This document shows positions 35,862-44,732 of a DNA stretch of 64,000 bases, piece by piece (within the stretch, counting starts at the first letter, position 1; each line of letters opens with the position of its first letter). The DNA is taken from NCBI GenBank assembly GCA_963774765.1, contig CAVZGP010000016.1:1-64000 (forward strand), written 5' to 3'. Source of the stretch: Sva-07 sp963774765. Lineage in GTDB: Bacteria > Actinomycetota > Acidimicrobiia > Acidimicrobiales > Ilumatobacteraceae. The notes beneath the pieces are model-generated. The model was not told the origin of the DNA and searched no databases. It was given only the letters and a program-made list of their open reading frames with translations. Position numbers and translations under genes: made by a program.

Positions 35862-37415
35862 ATGAAGCACAAGACGGGAATCACGGCCGATGCGGCGGAC
35901 ACTGCGGCACTCGCAGTCAGCGGATCGCAGCCGGCCTGGATGACGCTGAACGAGGCTCGCGAGCGAGCATTCACCGGGGAGATCGTCTTCGAGACGGACC
36001 CCGAAGTGCACGCCTATCTCGATCACGGCATCGTCTACTACGCGGAACGCGTCACCGATGCGTCGTTGGGTCGTCGACTGCTCGATGCCGGAGTGCTCGA
36101 CATCGAGCAGCTCGATCGCGGCGTCGTGCGTGTGGGCGACATCGAACACCTCGGACGCCTCTTCGATCGCGATCCGTCGATCGATCGTGACGCCGTCGTC
36201 GTGGTCGCTGAGACCGCCACCGAAGGACTCGTCTCCGACTTGGCGAACCGGGCGATCACCTCCGTGCGGGTGACGGCGTATCGCCACCATCCCTCCGGCG
36301 TGCACCGCTGGTTCGTCGCCCCGCTCGATCCGGCGGCTCCGCAACGCCCGCTCAGCGCCGTTGCCCAACTCGACTCCACCGTGGTCGACACGCTTCCCGG
36401 GCTGCCGTTCGGAGAAGGCGATGAACTCACCATCGACTGGGACGACGAGATCGACGACATCGAAGCGATGGGTCTCGACGACGAGTTCGACGTGTCGCTG
36501 CTCGACGTCGTCGACGCACCGATCGTCGAGAGCGATGACGAGAACGCTGAGCTCCTCGAGTTGTCGCTCGACCTCGCCGAGTTCACCGATGACGCTGACG
36601 ATGCCGCTGGCGCAGACACGATCGAGGAGACGCTGGCACTCGACGTACTCGTCGATGTCGAAACCGTCGAGGCGGCCGACGTGGCGATGACCGACCACAT
36701 GACGAATGGCGTGGCGTCGTCCGACGGCTTCGAGTTCTCGGTGGTCTGGCCCGACGGCTCCGAGGAGCCCGCCACCGAAGCCACTGCATACGTCGAGCCC
36801 TCGCCCGAGGCGGTCGAGGAAGTCGTCGAGGAAGCTGTCGAGGAAGCCGCAGAGGTGCCGGCCGAGTCGGTCGGCGCGGTCGACGACGAGGCGGTCGACG
36901 ACGAGGCGGTCGTGACGCTGTCCCAGGACGGCACGTTCGAGTTCACCATGCCGCCGCTGCAGCTCAGCGACGAACCCGAACTCGCTGACGCCGAGGTTCC
37001 CGACGACGTCGCCGACGCGGTGCGTCGGGCGATCGCCGCCATCGAATCCGCCAGCGTGCCGGCACAAGCCGCCGTCGCCGCGGATGTCACCACGCAACTG
37101 CCCGAGATCACCCCGGTCGAGACCGGTGAGCTCGTCGAGGACCCCGCGCCGATGGCCGAAGCACCCGCCTCAGCGTCCGGCGGGTTCGCGCCGCCGACGA
37201 TGGCCATGCGCGCCGAGGTGCTCTATGGACTCACCGACGAAGACACTGCCAACGCCGAGGCAATGTCGCCGCTCGGTGAATCGGCGCCGAGTGCCGGCGT
37301 GGCCTCGGTCGTGTTCGTCGACGATGACCCGGCTGACGACGGCTCGGGCGGCGGCAACGACCGCAGTTCGGCGCTCCGCCGCCTGATCGGCGGCCTGCGC
37401 CGCAAGGACCACTGA
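35862..37415 (+). CDS. DUF4388 (PATAN-like) protein with long acidic tail
   Basis: 517 aa. Residues about 25-95 match the DUF4388/PATAN style (F-T-G-E-I-V-F-E-T, then L-D-H-G-I-V-Y-Y-A-E, D-A-S-L-G-R-R-L-L-D-A-G). The rest is very acidic and low in complexity, with repeats such as V-D-D-E-A-V twice and E-E-V-V-E-E-A-V-E-E-A. It ends in a short basic patch (L-R-R-L-I-G-G-L-R-R-K-D-H). One base separates it from the GTPase gene. PATAN domains occur with GTPase and twitching-motility regulators, so it is likely an effector or scaffold of the switch. Confidence 0.7.
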   Translation: MKHKTGITADAADTAALAVSGSQPAWMTLNEARERAFTGEIVFETDPEVHAYLDHGIVYYAERVTDASLGRRLLDAGVLDIEQLDRGVVRVGDIEHLGRLFDRDPSIDRDAVVVVAETATEGLVSDLANRAITSVRVTAYRHHPSGVHRWFVAPLDPAAPQRPLSAVAQLDSTVVDTLPGLPFGEGDELTIDWDDEIDDIEAMGLDDEFDVSLLDVVDAPIVESDDENAELLELSLDLAEFTDDADDAAGADTIEETLALDVLVDVETVEAADVAMTDHMTNGVASSDGFEFSVVWPDGSEEPATEATAYVEPSPEAVEEVVEEAVEEAAEVPAESVGAVDDEAVDDEAVVTLSQDGTFEFTMPPLQLSDEPELADAEVPDDVADAVRRAIAAIESASVPAQAAVAADVTTQLPEITPVETGELVEDPAPMAEAPASASGGFAPPTMAMRAEVLYGLTDEDTANAEAMSPLGESAPSAGVASVVFVDDDPADDGSGGGNDRSSALRRLIGGLRRKDH

Positions 37416-37435
37416 GCCTCGATCGTTCGATCTGA

Positions 37436-37474
37436 GTGAGCGACGCGACCACCGACGAGTGCGTTGTCGCTCAC
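37436..37474. repeat. Palindromic repeat family 2, copy a
   Basis: The arms GTGAGCGAC and GTCGCTCAC enclose a centre with CGCGACCACC and GTGCGTT. It is related to two units at 38,390 and 38,462. It lies between convergent DUF4388 and tadA genes and could double as a terminator. Confidence 0.65.
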
Positions 37475-37499
37475 ACGAACTCGGAGACACCAGCGGGCG

Positions 37500-37979
37500 T
37501 CAGCGGTCGGTGTTCGATCGTCGCTCGCGGAAGAACGATCGGAGCAGGTCGCCCGCCTCGTCCGCACTCACGCCACCGGTCACGTCGACTCGGTGGTTGA
37601 GAACGTCGCTGTCGAGCAGTCCGAAGTGGCTCGTGACGGCGCCCGCTTTCGGGTCGTGCGCGCCGTAGACCAGGCGTCCGAGCCGCGCGTTCACCGCGGC
37701 GCCGGCACACATCGCGCACGGTTCGAGCGTGACGTACAGCGTGCAGTCGTCGAGGCGCCACTGGCCGAGCGCCGTGGCTGCGTCACGCATCGCGAGGATC
37801 TCGGCGTGCGCCGTGGGGTCATGGGTGAGTTCGCGCTCGTTGTGGCGCGCTGCGATCAGCACTCCGTCGTGCACGACGACAGCGCCGACGGGCACGTCCT
37901 GGTGTTCGAGTGCGGCCCGGGCTTCGGCGAGCGCCTGCGCCATCGGATCGAAGTCCTGCGCGTCAGCGTCGACCGACAT
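37500..37979 (-). CDS. tadA: tRNA-specific adenosine deaminase
   Basis: 159 aa from the ATG at 37,979. The zinc and catalytic motifs H-A-E (near 66) and P-C-A-M-C (near 95) are intact, with the P-V-G-A-V-V-V entry. TadA converts the wobble A34 of tRNA-Arg(ACG) to inosine. The A of the start codon is the last A of the encoded CCA of tRNA-Ser(GGA) directly upstream, so tRNA maturation would destroy this start codon; an in-frame ATG at 37,943 could serve instead. The gene must share a transcript with the tRNA or use a promoter inside it. Confidence 0.9.
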   Translation of the reverse strand: MSVDADAQDFDPMAQALAEARAALEHQDVPVGAVVVHDGVLIAARHNERELTHDPTAHAEILAMRDAATALGQWRLDDCTLYVTLEPCAMCAGAAVNARLGRLVYGAHDPKAGAVTSHFGLLDSDVLNHRVDVTGGVSADEAGDLLRSFFRERRSNTDR

Positions 37980-38066
37980 GGCGGAGGGAGTGGGATTCGA
38001 ACCCACGGAAGGTTGCCCTTCACACGCTTTCCAAGCGTGCCGATTCGGCCGCTCTCGCATCCCTCC
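37979..38066 (-). tRNA. tRNA-Ser (GGA anticodon)
   Basis: 88 bases including an encoded CCA. The acceptor GGAGGGA/TCCCTCC, anticodon stem-loop CACGC-TTGGAAA-GCGTG with anticodon GGA, a long variable arm and T-arm GTGGG-TTCGAAT-CCCAC all pair. It reads UCC and UCU codons. Its final base is shared with the start codon of tadA. Confidence 0.95.
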
Positions 38067-38175
38067 CTGAGGTTCCGGCATGGCCGGAACATGGGGACAC
38101 GGAGGCTAGCCCGGCCGTCTGGCAATCCGGCGTGAGCCAGGTAGTCTGAGTCGCCGCGAGGCGGTTCGCTGCCGA

Positions 38176-38290
38176 GTGAGGTGACGACTGGGTCCTGTGC
38201 AATGGGCGCCCGTGAATCAGGTCAGGCCCGGAAGGGAGCAGCCTTCATCGGCATCGTCTGTGTGCCGCAGATCGCCTGGTCGTCACCTCA
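38176..38290 (+). ncRNA. ffs: Small signal recognition particle RNA (4.5S)
   Basis: The conserved SRP core is present: GTCAGGCCCGGAAGGGAGCA near 38,221-38,240, containing the GGAA tetraloop and the symmetric-loop bases that bind Ffh. The ends GTGAGGTGACGAC and GTCGTCACCTCAG pair to close a single long hairpin of about 115 bases. It guides membrane-protein targeting with Ffh and FtsY. Confidence 0.93.
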
Positions 38291-38389
38291 GTCGCCAGCC
38301 GGTGACGCCGGTGCCAGGGGCCTCAGCGGAGCGGGACACTTCAGGACGAGTGGGGGCGCGCAGCGCACTCTCCTGCGGTTGTGGTTTGT

Positions 38390-38426
38390 GTGAGCGCAGA
38401 TCGTCTGGGTGGGCGTTGTTGCTCAC
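38390..38426. repeat. Palindromic repeat family 2, copy b
   Basis: GTGAGC and GCTCAC arms with a GATCGTCTGGGTGGGCGTT centre, related to copies at 37,436 and 38,462. It lies in the gene-free stretch between the SRP RNA and the exonuclease gene (38,291-38,570), which otherwise shows nothing recognisable. Confidence 0.55.
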
Positions 38427-38461
38427 CCAAATCGCCGGGGATGCTGGTCGTTGGTGTTTGC

Positions 38462-38500
38462 GTGAGCGACGATCGCCTGCGACTGCGTTGTCGCTCGCAC
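38462..38500. repeat. Palindromic repeat family 2, copy c
   Basis: GTGAGCGACGATCGCC opens the unit and GCGTTGTCGCTCGCAC closes it. It shares GCGTTGTCGCTC with copy a. Spacing to copy b is 72 bases. Confidence 0.6.
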
Positions 38501-38570
38501 AAAACCGCGGGGCAAGAACACCGAGCTGTCAGTCGCCAATCCGCTGAGGTCCCAGGCACTGCGTCACCGG

Positions 38571-39452
38571 TTACGCGCCCCCTGGCGCCGGCGTCACCCG
38601 ATTGGCGTAGGCAACGAGGTCGGGGGCGCCGAGTTCGGCGGCGACGGCGGCGAAGTCGGCGGTCGGGCCGCTCCAGCGCCAGTGGTCGACCGTGCCGACG
38701 TCGACGTCGGTATCGACCGTGGCGATCTGGCGGAACAGCAGAGCGTCGGCCAACTGCGCTTGCAGAGTGGCCGACAGCTTGGCCGCGCCGCGGAGGCCCG
38801 GCACGTCCCACTGGCCAGCCGACGCCGGGATGTCCTCGATGTGGCCATACCGGGCCAGCACGAGGGCAGCACTCTTCGCGCCCCAACCCGCCAGGCCGGG
38901 GAACCCATCGGCGGTGTCGCCGACCAGGCCGAGGTAGTCGGGGATCGACTCCGGGCCGACGCCGAACTTTGCTCGCACACCGTCGGCGTCGAGGATCTCG
39001 CGTTTACGGCGATCGAACTGCACGACACGTTCACCTCGCACACACTGGCCGAGGTCCTTGTCCGCTGTCACGATCAACACCTGCTCGACGCGTTCGTCAC
39101 GATCGGCGACGAGAGCGGCGGCGCCGAGGGCGTCATCGGCTTCGTGTTCGATCATCGGCCACACCGTGAATCCGGCCGCAACGAGCGCCCGCTCCATCAC
39201 CGGGACCTGCTCGAGGATCTCGGGATCCATGCCCTCCGAGGTCTTGTACCCCGCCCACATCTCGTTGCGGAAGCTCTCGATCGTGTGATCGGAGGCGACT
39301 CCGACGTGGGTCGCACCGTCTTGCACCAGTGCCAGGGTGGACGCCACCACACCTGCCGCCGCGTCGAACGGTCCGCGGTCGCTGTGGCGCGACGCCATGC
39401 CGAAGTGTTGGCGAAACAGTTCGTAGGTGCCGTCGACGAGGTGGACACGCAT
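38571..39452 (-). CDS. 5'-3' exonuclease (PolA N-terminal/FEN-like), stand-alone
   Basis: 293 aa from the ATG at 39,452. It begins M-R-V-H-L-V-D-G-T-Y-E-L-F-R (metal Asp). Acidic metal ligands follow in I-E-H-E-A-D-D-A-L-G and V-T-A-D-K-D-L-G-Q. The helix-three-turn-helix is at Y-L-G-L-V-G-D-T-A-D-G-F-P-G-L-A-G-W-G-A-K-S-A. There is no polymerase domain, so this is a free exonuclease of the ExoIX/FEN type. It probably works on flaps and RNA primers in repair or replication. Confidence 0.85.
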   Translation of the reverse strand: MRVHLVDGTYELFRQHFGMASRHSDRGPFDAAAGVVASTLALVQDGATHVGVASDHTIESFRNEMWAGYKTSEGMDPEILEQVPVMERALVAAGFTVWPMIEHEADDALGAAALVADRDERVEQVLIVTADKDLGQCVRGERVVQFDRRKREILDADGVRAKFGVGPESIPDYLGLVGDTADGFPGLAGWGAKSAALVLARYGHIEDIPASAGQWDVPGLRGAAKLSATLQAQLADALLFRQIATVDTDVDVGTVDHWRWSGPTADFAAVAAELGAPDLVAYANRVTPAPGGA

Positions 39453-39522
39453 GTCGCGCACGTTACGTCGTCTGGCGGCAACGGTCGTGCCCGGACTTCG
39501 TCAATTCCGTCTCAGCGAACCC

Positions 39523-39550
39523 TCAAGATCGGCTGTCGAACGGTCGATAG
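39523..39550 (+). promoter_or_regulatory. WhiG/FliA-like promoter ahead of the pil operon
   Basis: TCAA (39,523-39,526), 16 bases, then GTCGATAG (39,543-39,550). It is close to the roadblock-operon promoter at 34,746 (TCAA-N15-GCCGATAG), with one substitution and one extra spacer base. It lies about 130 bases upstream of the coiled-coil gene that opens the pil operon. Confidence 0.4.
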
Positions 39551-39682
39551 AGGACATGCGAGCCACACGAAACACATGACACCACCTGAGCTGATGATGA
39601 CACGACACCTCCTCCCCGCCCCACCTGCCCCGCCGCTCGCGCCGCGGGACGATTTTGCCGTGCGCCCCCGGAAGGACGTGTG

Positions 39683-40840
39683 ATGACCGATCAAGCCGAC
39701 ACCACTCGATCGAGCGTCATCGCAGCGGTCCAGCAGGAGCTGAACCAGTTCAGCAAGCAGGTCTCGACCGAGGTGCAGCGCCTCCAGAGTGAACTCGCCG
39801 CCGAGCGCGCCGCCCGCGTCAAGAGTGAGGAGACCGTCAAGTCGCTGCTCCCGGCGATCGAACAGCGCCTCGTCGAGTTCTCGGGCCAGACCAAGCGTCG
39901 CCATGACGAGATGGATCTCCGTATCGGGCGCATGGCCGACGAGACCAACGTCGGCCTCGCTGCCGCCGTCGAGTCCGCGGCCCGCCCCGTGGTCAAGCAA
40001 CTCGAGTACCGCCAGAGCCAACTCGAAGAGGATCTCACCTCGCTCGACCGGAGCGTCCGCAAGTTCGACGAACAGGCCGGCGCGATGGTGCAGCACTTCA
40101 ACGCGATGACCGAGGCCACCGAGGCCCGTCTCGACGAGGTGTCCGATCAGATCGCCGAACAACTCGACGGGCGCCTCGCGGCGTTGTCGATGCGTGTGGA
40201 CGACGTGTCGGCCCAGGCCGCCCGCCAGCAGGCCGAGGTCTCCAACGTCGTCGGTGCCCGCGTCGACCAGGCAGAGGATCGCATCAACGAACGGATCGTC
40301 GCCGCCGAAGCGCGTGTCAGCGAGACCGTCGGCCAGCGCGTCGCCGACATCGACGCCTACGTCGGTCGGGTCAGTGTCGGGCTCGACGACGCCGTGGCGA
40401 CGCTCAACGATCGCATCGCCGGTGCGGAAGCCCGCTTCGACGACGTCAATCGGGCGATCGACGCCATGGCGACCCGCCTCGACAGCGTCGACGTCGACGC
40501 CATCGACGAGATGAAGGATCGGGTTGCCAGCGCTGCCGGCGAGGTCGAACTCGTGCGCATCGAAGTCGAGCGCTTCGAGAAGTCGATGGGCGAATCGATG
40601 GACAAGACGGTCGGTCGCATCGTCGAACTCGAAACACAGATGCAGGAACAGCATCTGGACGTCGAGACCGCCGTCCAACTCGAACGACTCGAAGAGGTCG
40701 AGCGAGCCCTGCTCGCGCTCGACCCGAGCCAGTTCGTGCGTCGTGACGACGCCTCACGGTCGTCGATGGCCGCGCCCGATCCCTCGAGCCCCCTGACCCC
40801 GCCCACACCGTTCGAACCACAAGCCGTCGCACAGTTCTGA
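39683..40840 (+). CDS. Long coiled-coil protein leading the pil operon
   Basis: 385 aa, almost wholly heptad-repeat helix (for example V-S-T-E-V-Q-R-L-Q-S-E-L-A-A-E-R and many R-x-x-D/E-x-V-x-x-x-I repeats) with a short Pro-rich C-terminus. There is no signal peptide or transmembrane segment. GGAAGG lies upstream, and the gene ends 16 bases before pilB. I recognise no family. The position suggests a cytoplasmic organiser or positioning factor for the pilus machine. A smaller coiled-coil protein flanks the other end of the locus at 46,869. Confidence 0.7.
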   Translation: MTDQADTTRSSVIAAVQQELNQFSKQVSTEVQRLQSELAAERAARVKSEETVKSLLPAIEQRLVEFSGQTKRRHDEMDLRIGRMADETNVGLAAAVESAARPVVKQLEYRQSQLEEDLTSLDRSVRKFDEQAGAMVQHFNAMTEATEARLDEVSDQIAEQLDGRLAALSMRVDDVSAQAARQQAEVSNVVGARVDQAEDRINERIVAAEARVSETVGQRVADIDAYVGRVSVGLDDAVATLNDRIAGAEARFDDVNRAIDAMATRLDSVDVDAIDEMKDRVASAAGEVELVRIEVERFEKSMGESMDKTVGRIVELETQMQEQHLDVETAVQLERLEEVERALLALDPSQFVRRDDASRSSMAAPDPSSPLTPPTPFEPQAVAQF

Positions 40841-40856
40841 GATCGAGAGCATCACC

Positions 40857-42638
40857 ATGGCACTCCGAAAGCCCCGACCAGAAGACATGGCTCCACCGGG
40901 CGGCGGTACTGCGACCGCGCTCGCCGAGCCGTCCGCCGGCGTTGAGGGCGAGTCGGCCGATGAATGCACTGCGGTCGGCCAGGCGCTCCTCGCCGGCGGG
41001 CACGTAGCGCAGGAGTCGCTCGACACGGTCCTGGCCACGACCAACGGCGACCTGCTCAAGTTCACCACGCTGCTGCTCAGCCACCACAACGTGGGGCGCA
41101 ACGAGCTCTCCGCGGCCGTGGCAGCGGTGTGCAAGGTTCCGGTTGCCGACATCTCGATCGTCCAGCTCGACGAGGAGATCGCTGCCAAGTTCCCCGAGCA
41201 GGTCGCCCGCACGCACAAGGTGATGCCGATCGCCGAGAGCGACGGGTCGATCCTGCTGTACGCGGCAGACCCGTCGCCGTGGCGTCGCCAACAGGTCGAG
41301 TCGGCAACCGGCATGCGCTTCGTGTGGCAGGCCACCGACGAGAAGACGGTCACGTCGTTCATCGAGCAGATGTATCGCTCGACGGCCGACGTCGGCCACA
41401 TTGTCGCCGCTTTCGCGGCCGAGGACGACCAGCGCCACGCCGCCGAAACGCTCGCCGAGGTCAGCCTCGACGACCAGGCACCGGTCGTGCAACTCGTCGC
41501 CAAGATCGTCGGCCAGGCACTGCGCGACCGCAGCTCCGACATCCACATCGAACCGCTCGACGATCGCCTGCGTATCCGGTTCCGTGTCGACGGCAACCTG
41601 ATCGAGGCGTTCTCGCTGCCGTTGTCGGCGCACAACGCCCTCATCAGCCGGCTGAAGATCATGTCGGAGATGAACATCGTCGAGAAGCGCGCCCCGCAGG
41701 ACGGACAGTTCTCGACCAAGGTCGACGGACGCCCGATCGACGTGCGCGTCTCGTCCGTGGCGACGGTGTTCGGCGAGAAGATCGTCATGCGTCTGCTCGA
41801 CAAGTCGAAGTCGATGGTCAGCCTCGGCCAACTCGGCATGCCGGCCGAGACCTACAAGACCTACTCCAAGCTCGTCCACGCACCGTTCGGCATGGTCATC
41901 TGCGCCGGCCCGACCGGTGCGGGCAAGACGACCACGTTGTACGCCACGCTGCTCGAGATCAACTCGACCGGCAAGAACGTGACCACGGTCGAGGACCCGG
42001 TCGAGTACGTGTTCCCCGGTATCAACCAGGTGCAGACCAACACCAAGGCAGGCCTCACGTTCGCCACCGGCCTCAAGGCTCTCCTGCGACAGGACCCCGA
42101 CACCATCCTCGTCGGTGAGATCCGCGACGCCGACACGGCCCGCATCGCCATCCAGTCGGCGCTCACCGGTCACTTCGTGCTGTCGTCGTTGCACGGCACC
42201 GACGCCGTGGCCGCGCTGCACCGTCTGCTCGACATGGGCATCGAGGCGTTCCTCGTCGCGTCGGCGATCGTCGGCGTTGTGTCACAGCGACTCTTGCGCA
42301 AGACCTGCGAGAACTGCAAGGAGGAGTACACGCCCGGCGCCGAGGAACTGGCGGTGTTCCGCCAGCACTCGGGTGGCAGCGACAAGACCGTCTTCTACCA
42401 CGGCAAGGGCTGCAGCTACTGCTCGAACACCGGCTACCGCGAGCGCATCGGCGTGTACGAGCTGCTGCGTATCACCCCCGAGGTGCGTCGTCTGATCGTC
42501 GGCTGGGCCACCACCGAGGAACTTCGTCGTCTGGCAGTTGCTCAAGGAATGCGCACGATGCTCCGAGAAGCAATGCAGATGGTCGAAGACGACGTCACGA
42601 CCATCCCCGAAGTCGTCCGAACCCTGTTCGCCCATTGA
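40857..42638 (+). CDS. pilB: Type IV pilus extension ATPase
   Basis: 593 aa. It has an MshEN/GspE N-terminal domain (about 40-190), then the ATPase: Walker A G-P-T-G-A-G-K-T-T-T near 355, Asp box E-D-P-V-E-Y-V-F-P-G, Walker B-type D-P-D-T-I-L-V-G-E-I-R-D, and a His box. A zinc-binding set C-E-N-C ... C-S-Y-C near 480-525 is intact. It powers polymerisation of pilin from the inner membrane. It sits between the coiled-coil gene and pilC in one operon. Confidence 0.95.
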   Translation: MALRKPRPEDMAPPGGGTATALAEPSAGVEGESADECTAVGQALLAGGHVAQESLDTVLATTNGDLLKFTTLLLSHHNVGRNELSAAVAAVCKVPVADISIVQLDEEIAAKFPEQVARTHKVMPIAESDGSILLYAADPSPWRRQQVESATGMRFVWQATDEKTVTSFIEQMYRSTADVGHIVAAFAAEDDQRHAAETLAEVSLDDQAPVVQLVAKIVGQALRDRSSDIHIEPLDDRLRIRFRVDGNLIEAFSLPLSAHNALISRLKIMSEMNIVEKRAPQDGQFSTKVDGRPIDVRVSSVATVFGEKIVMRLLDKSKSMVSLGQLGMPAETYKTYSKLVHAPFGMVICAGPTGAGKTTTLYATLLEINSTGKNVTTVEDPVEYVFPGINQVQTNTKAGLTFATGLKALLRQDPDTILVGEIRDADTARIAIQSALTGHFVLSSLHGTDAVAALHRLLDMGIEAFLVASAIVGVVSQRLLRKTCENCKEEYTPGAEELAVFRQHSGGSDKTVFYHGKGCSYCSNTGYRERIGVYELLRITPEVRRLIVGWATTEELRRLAVAQGMRTMLREAMQMVEDDVTTIPEVVRTLFAH

Positions 42639-42669
42639 GTTTCGAGAATCAAGAGACACGGAGCATCCC

Positions 42670-43881
42670 ATGCCCAAGTTCGCCTACGCCGCAATCGACA
42701 CCGCAGGCGCTCCCGTCGAGGGGGTGACCAAGGCCGACACCATCGGTGCGGCGCGCGCCATCCTCGTCGAACAGAACCTGTTCCCGACCAAGATCGAGGA
42801 ACGCCGTGGCATGCTCGATTTCGAGCTGACCAAGGAGAAGGTGAAGAAGAAGCACCTGATGCACTTCACCCGCCAGCTCGCGGTGTTCGTCAAGGCGGGT
42901 ATCCCGATCACCGACGCGTTGGTGACGATCGGCGACGAGACCGAGGACGTTGCGCTGCGACGCGCGCTCGGCAACCTCGTCGACGATCTCCGCAACGGTG
43001 GGCTGTTCTCGGTGGCCGCGGCAGCGCACCCCGAGGTGTTTCCCGAGTACTACGTCGGCATCCTGCAGTCGGCCGAACTCACGGGTCAGCTCGACGTGGC
43101 CCTGGAGAACCTGGCGGAATACCTCGAGCGTGAGATCGACACCCGCTCGAAGGTCGTGTCGGCGCTGTCGTACCCGATGGTCGTCATGGCGATGGCGGGC
43201 GTCACGGTGTTGGTCCTCGCCGGCTACGTACTGCCACAGTTCAAGCCGCTGTTCGAGGAACTCGGCGCCGAGCTGCCGCTGCCGACTCGGATGATGCTGT
43301 TCTTCTCGCGGTTCTTCACGGACCTGTGGTTCATCACCGCCGGCTTCTTCATCGTGATCGCCGGGACGCTCATCTTCCTGACGAAGCACCCGACCGGGAA
43401 GATCTGGAACAACCGGCTGATCTTGAAGCTCCCGGTCATCAAGGGCATCGTCGACTACGCGATCCTCGAACGGTTCTGCAGAATCCTGTCGGCGATGCTC
43501 GCCGCGGGCGTGCCACTGCCCGAGGGTCTGAAGACCACGACAGATGCCACCAGCAACATCGTGTACAAGGAACGCCTCGAGGTCGCTCGGGCCCAGATGC
43601 TCGAAGGCAAGGGCTTTTCGCAGCCGCTGATCGACACCGAACTGTTCCCCGGCGCAGCCAAGCAGATGTTCAAGGTGGGCGAGGAGACCGGCACGCTCGA
43701 CATGCAGCTGGAGGTGGCCGCCACCTACTTCGACCGTGAGCTCGAAAGCCGCATCAAGAAGTTCACCACGATGTTCGAGCCGATCATGATCATCTTCGTC
43801 GGCGCGATCGTCGGGTTCGTCGCGCTGGCGCTCGTGTCGGCGATGTACGGCGTGCTCGGCGGCATCAAGGAGAGTGCCTGA
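42670..43881 (+). CDS. pilC: Type IV pilus inner-membrane platform protein
   Basis: 403 aa. It has two T2SSF domains, each ending in membrane helices: about residues 70-195 (R-Q-L-A-V-F-V-K-A-G-I-P-I-T-D-A-L) and 270-400 (R-I-L-S-A-M-L-A-A-G-V-P-L-P-E-G-L), with the typical C-terminal V-G-F-V-A-L-A-L-V-S-A-M-Y. It follows pilB by 31 bases. It links the PilB/PilT motors to the growing pilus. Confidence 0.95.
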   Translation: MPKFAYAAIDTAGAPVEGVTKADTIGAARAILVEQNLFPTKIEERRGMLDFELTKEKVKKKHLMHFTRQLAVFVKAGIPITDALVTIGDETEDVALRRALGNLVDDLRNGGLFSVAAAAHPEVFPEYYVGILQSAELTGQLDVALENLAEYLEREIDTRSKVVSALSYPMVVMAMAGVTVLVLAGYVLPQFKPLFEELGAELPLPTRMMLFFSRFFTDLWFITAGFFIVIAGTLIFLTKHPTGKIWNNRLILKLPVIKGIVDYAILERFCRILSAMLAAGVPLPEGLKTTTDATSNIVYKERLEVARAQMLEGKGFSQPLIDTELFPGAAKQMFKVGEETGTLDMQLEVAATYFDRELESRIKKFTTMFEPIMIIFVGAIVGFVALALVSAMYGVLGGIKESA

Positions 43882-43889
43882 CCTTCGGG

Positions 43890-44669
43890 TCAGCGCGCGA
43901 GGACGAGGTCGACGAAATGCTGTCCGACGAAGATCGCCACCAACGTGCCGAGGGCCAGGAACGGCCCGAACGGCACCGCGGTGCGTCGTCCGGCGCGATC
44001 GGTGGCCATCATCGTCACACCCACCACGGCGCCGGCGATGAAGCCGAAGAACAGCCCGGGCAGCACGATGCCGGGGTTCAGCCAGCCGAGGTACATCCCG
44101 AGCAGCGGGGCCAAGCGGACGTCACCGTCACCCATGCCGCCCTTGCTGAGCGTGTAGATCAGCCACATCACCGCCAGGGCGATGACCGCGCCGAGCGCCA
44201 TCATCCAGATCCGTTCGGGCTCGTCGATCACGATTGCCGCCGCGGCGAGGGTGATCGCACCCAACACGATGCCGGTGTAAGTGATCTCGCGTGGCAGCCG
44301 TTGGGTCTTCAGGTCGATCCAGGTCTGGGCGACCAGCACCGACATCAAGATGCAGTAAGCCGGAATGGCGGCCCGCGTGTCGTCGAAGCGGATCGCCATC
44401 AGCACGTACAGCGTCGCGTTGGCCAACTCGAGCACGATCGGTTCGATACCGATCCACGTTCGGCACCGACGGCACCTGCCGCGCAGCGCCAACCAGCTGA
44501 ACACCGGCACGAGATCGAGTGGGCCCAGGCGGAGCCCACACGAACCGCACCGACTCGGCGGTGTATTCACCGAGCCGCCCTGCGGTACCCGATCCACCAC
44601 AACCGTCAGGAACGAGCCGATCACCAGACCGGCCACGATCACCACCACGATCAACAACGAAAAGCTCAT
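43890..44669 (-). CDS. pilD: Type IV prepilin leader peptidase/N-methyltransferase
   Basis: 259 aa from the ATG at 44,669. The N-terminus has a short methylase domain with two C-x-x-C pairs (C-G-S-C and C-R-R-C). The aspartyl peptidase residues are in I-D-L-K-T-Q-R-L-P and G-M-G-D-G-D-V. It cleaves prepilins after Gly and N-methylates the new end. It is encoded on the opposite strand between pilC and pilT. It should process the pilins at 47.7, 48.2 and 25.3-27.8 kb; the Tad locus has its own A24 peptidase. Confidence 0.93.
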   Translation of the reverse strand: MSFSLLIVVVIVAGLVIGSFLTVVVDRVPQGGSVNTPPSRCGSCGLRLGPLDLVPVFSWLALRGRCRRCRTWIGIEPIVLELANATLYVLMAIRFDDTRAAIPAYCILMSVLVAQTWIDLKTQRLPREITYTGIVLGAITLAAAAIVIDEPERIWMMALGAVIALAVMWLIYTLSKGGMGDGDVRLAPLLGMYLGWLNPGIVLPGLFFGFIAGAVVGVTMMATDRAGRRTAVPFGPFLALGTLVAIFVGQHFVDLVLAR

Positions 44670-44732
44670 CAAACAAGGCCCTCCAGCACGCCATCGCGGC
44701 GTGCGTTGGCCCGAGCGGGAGGTTAGCCAACC

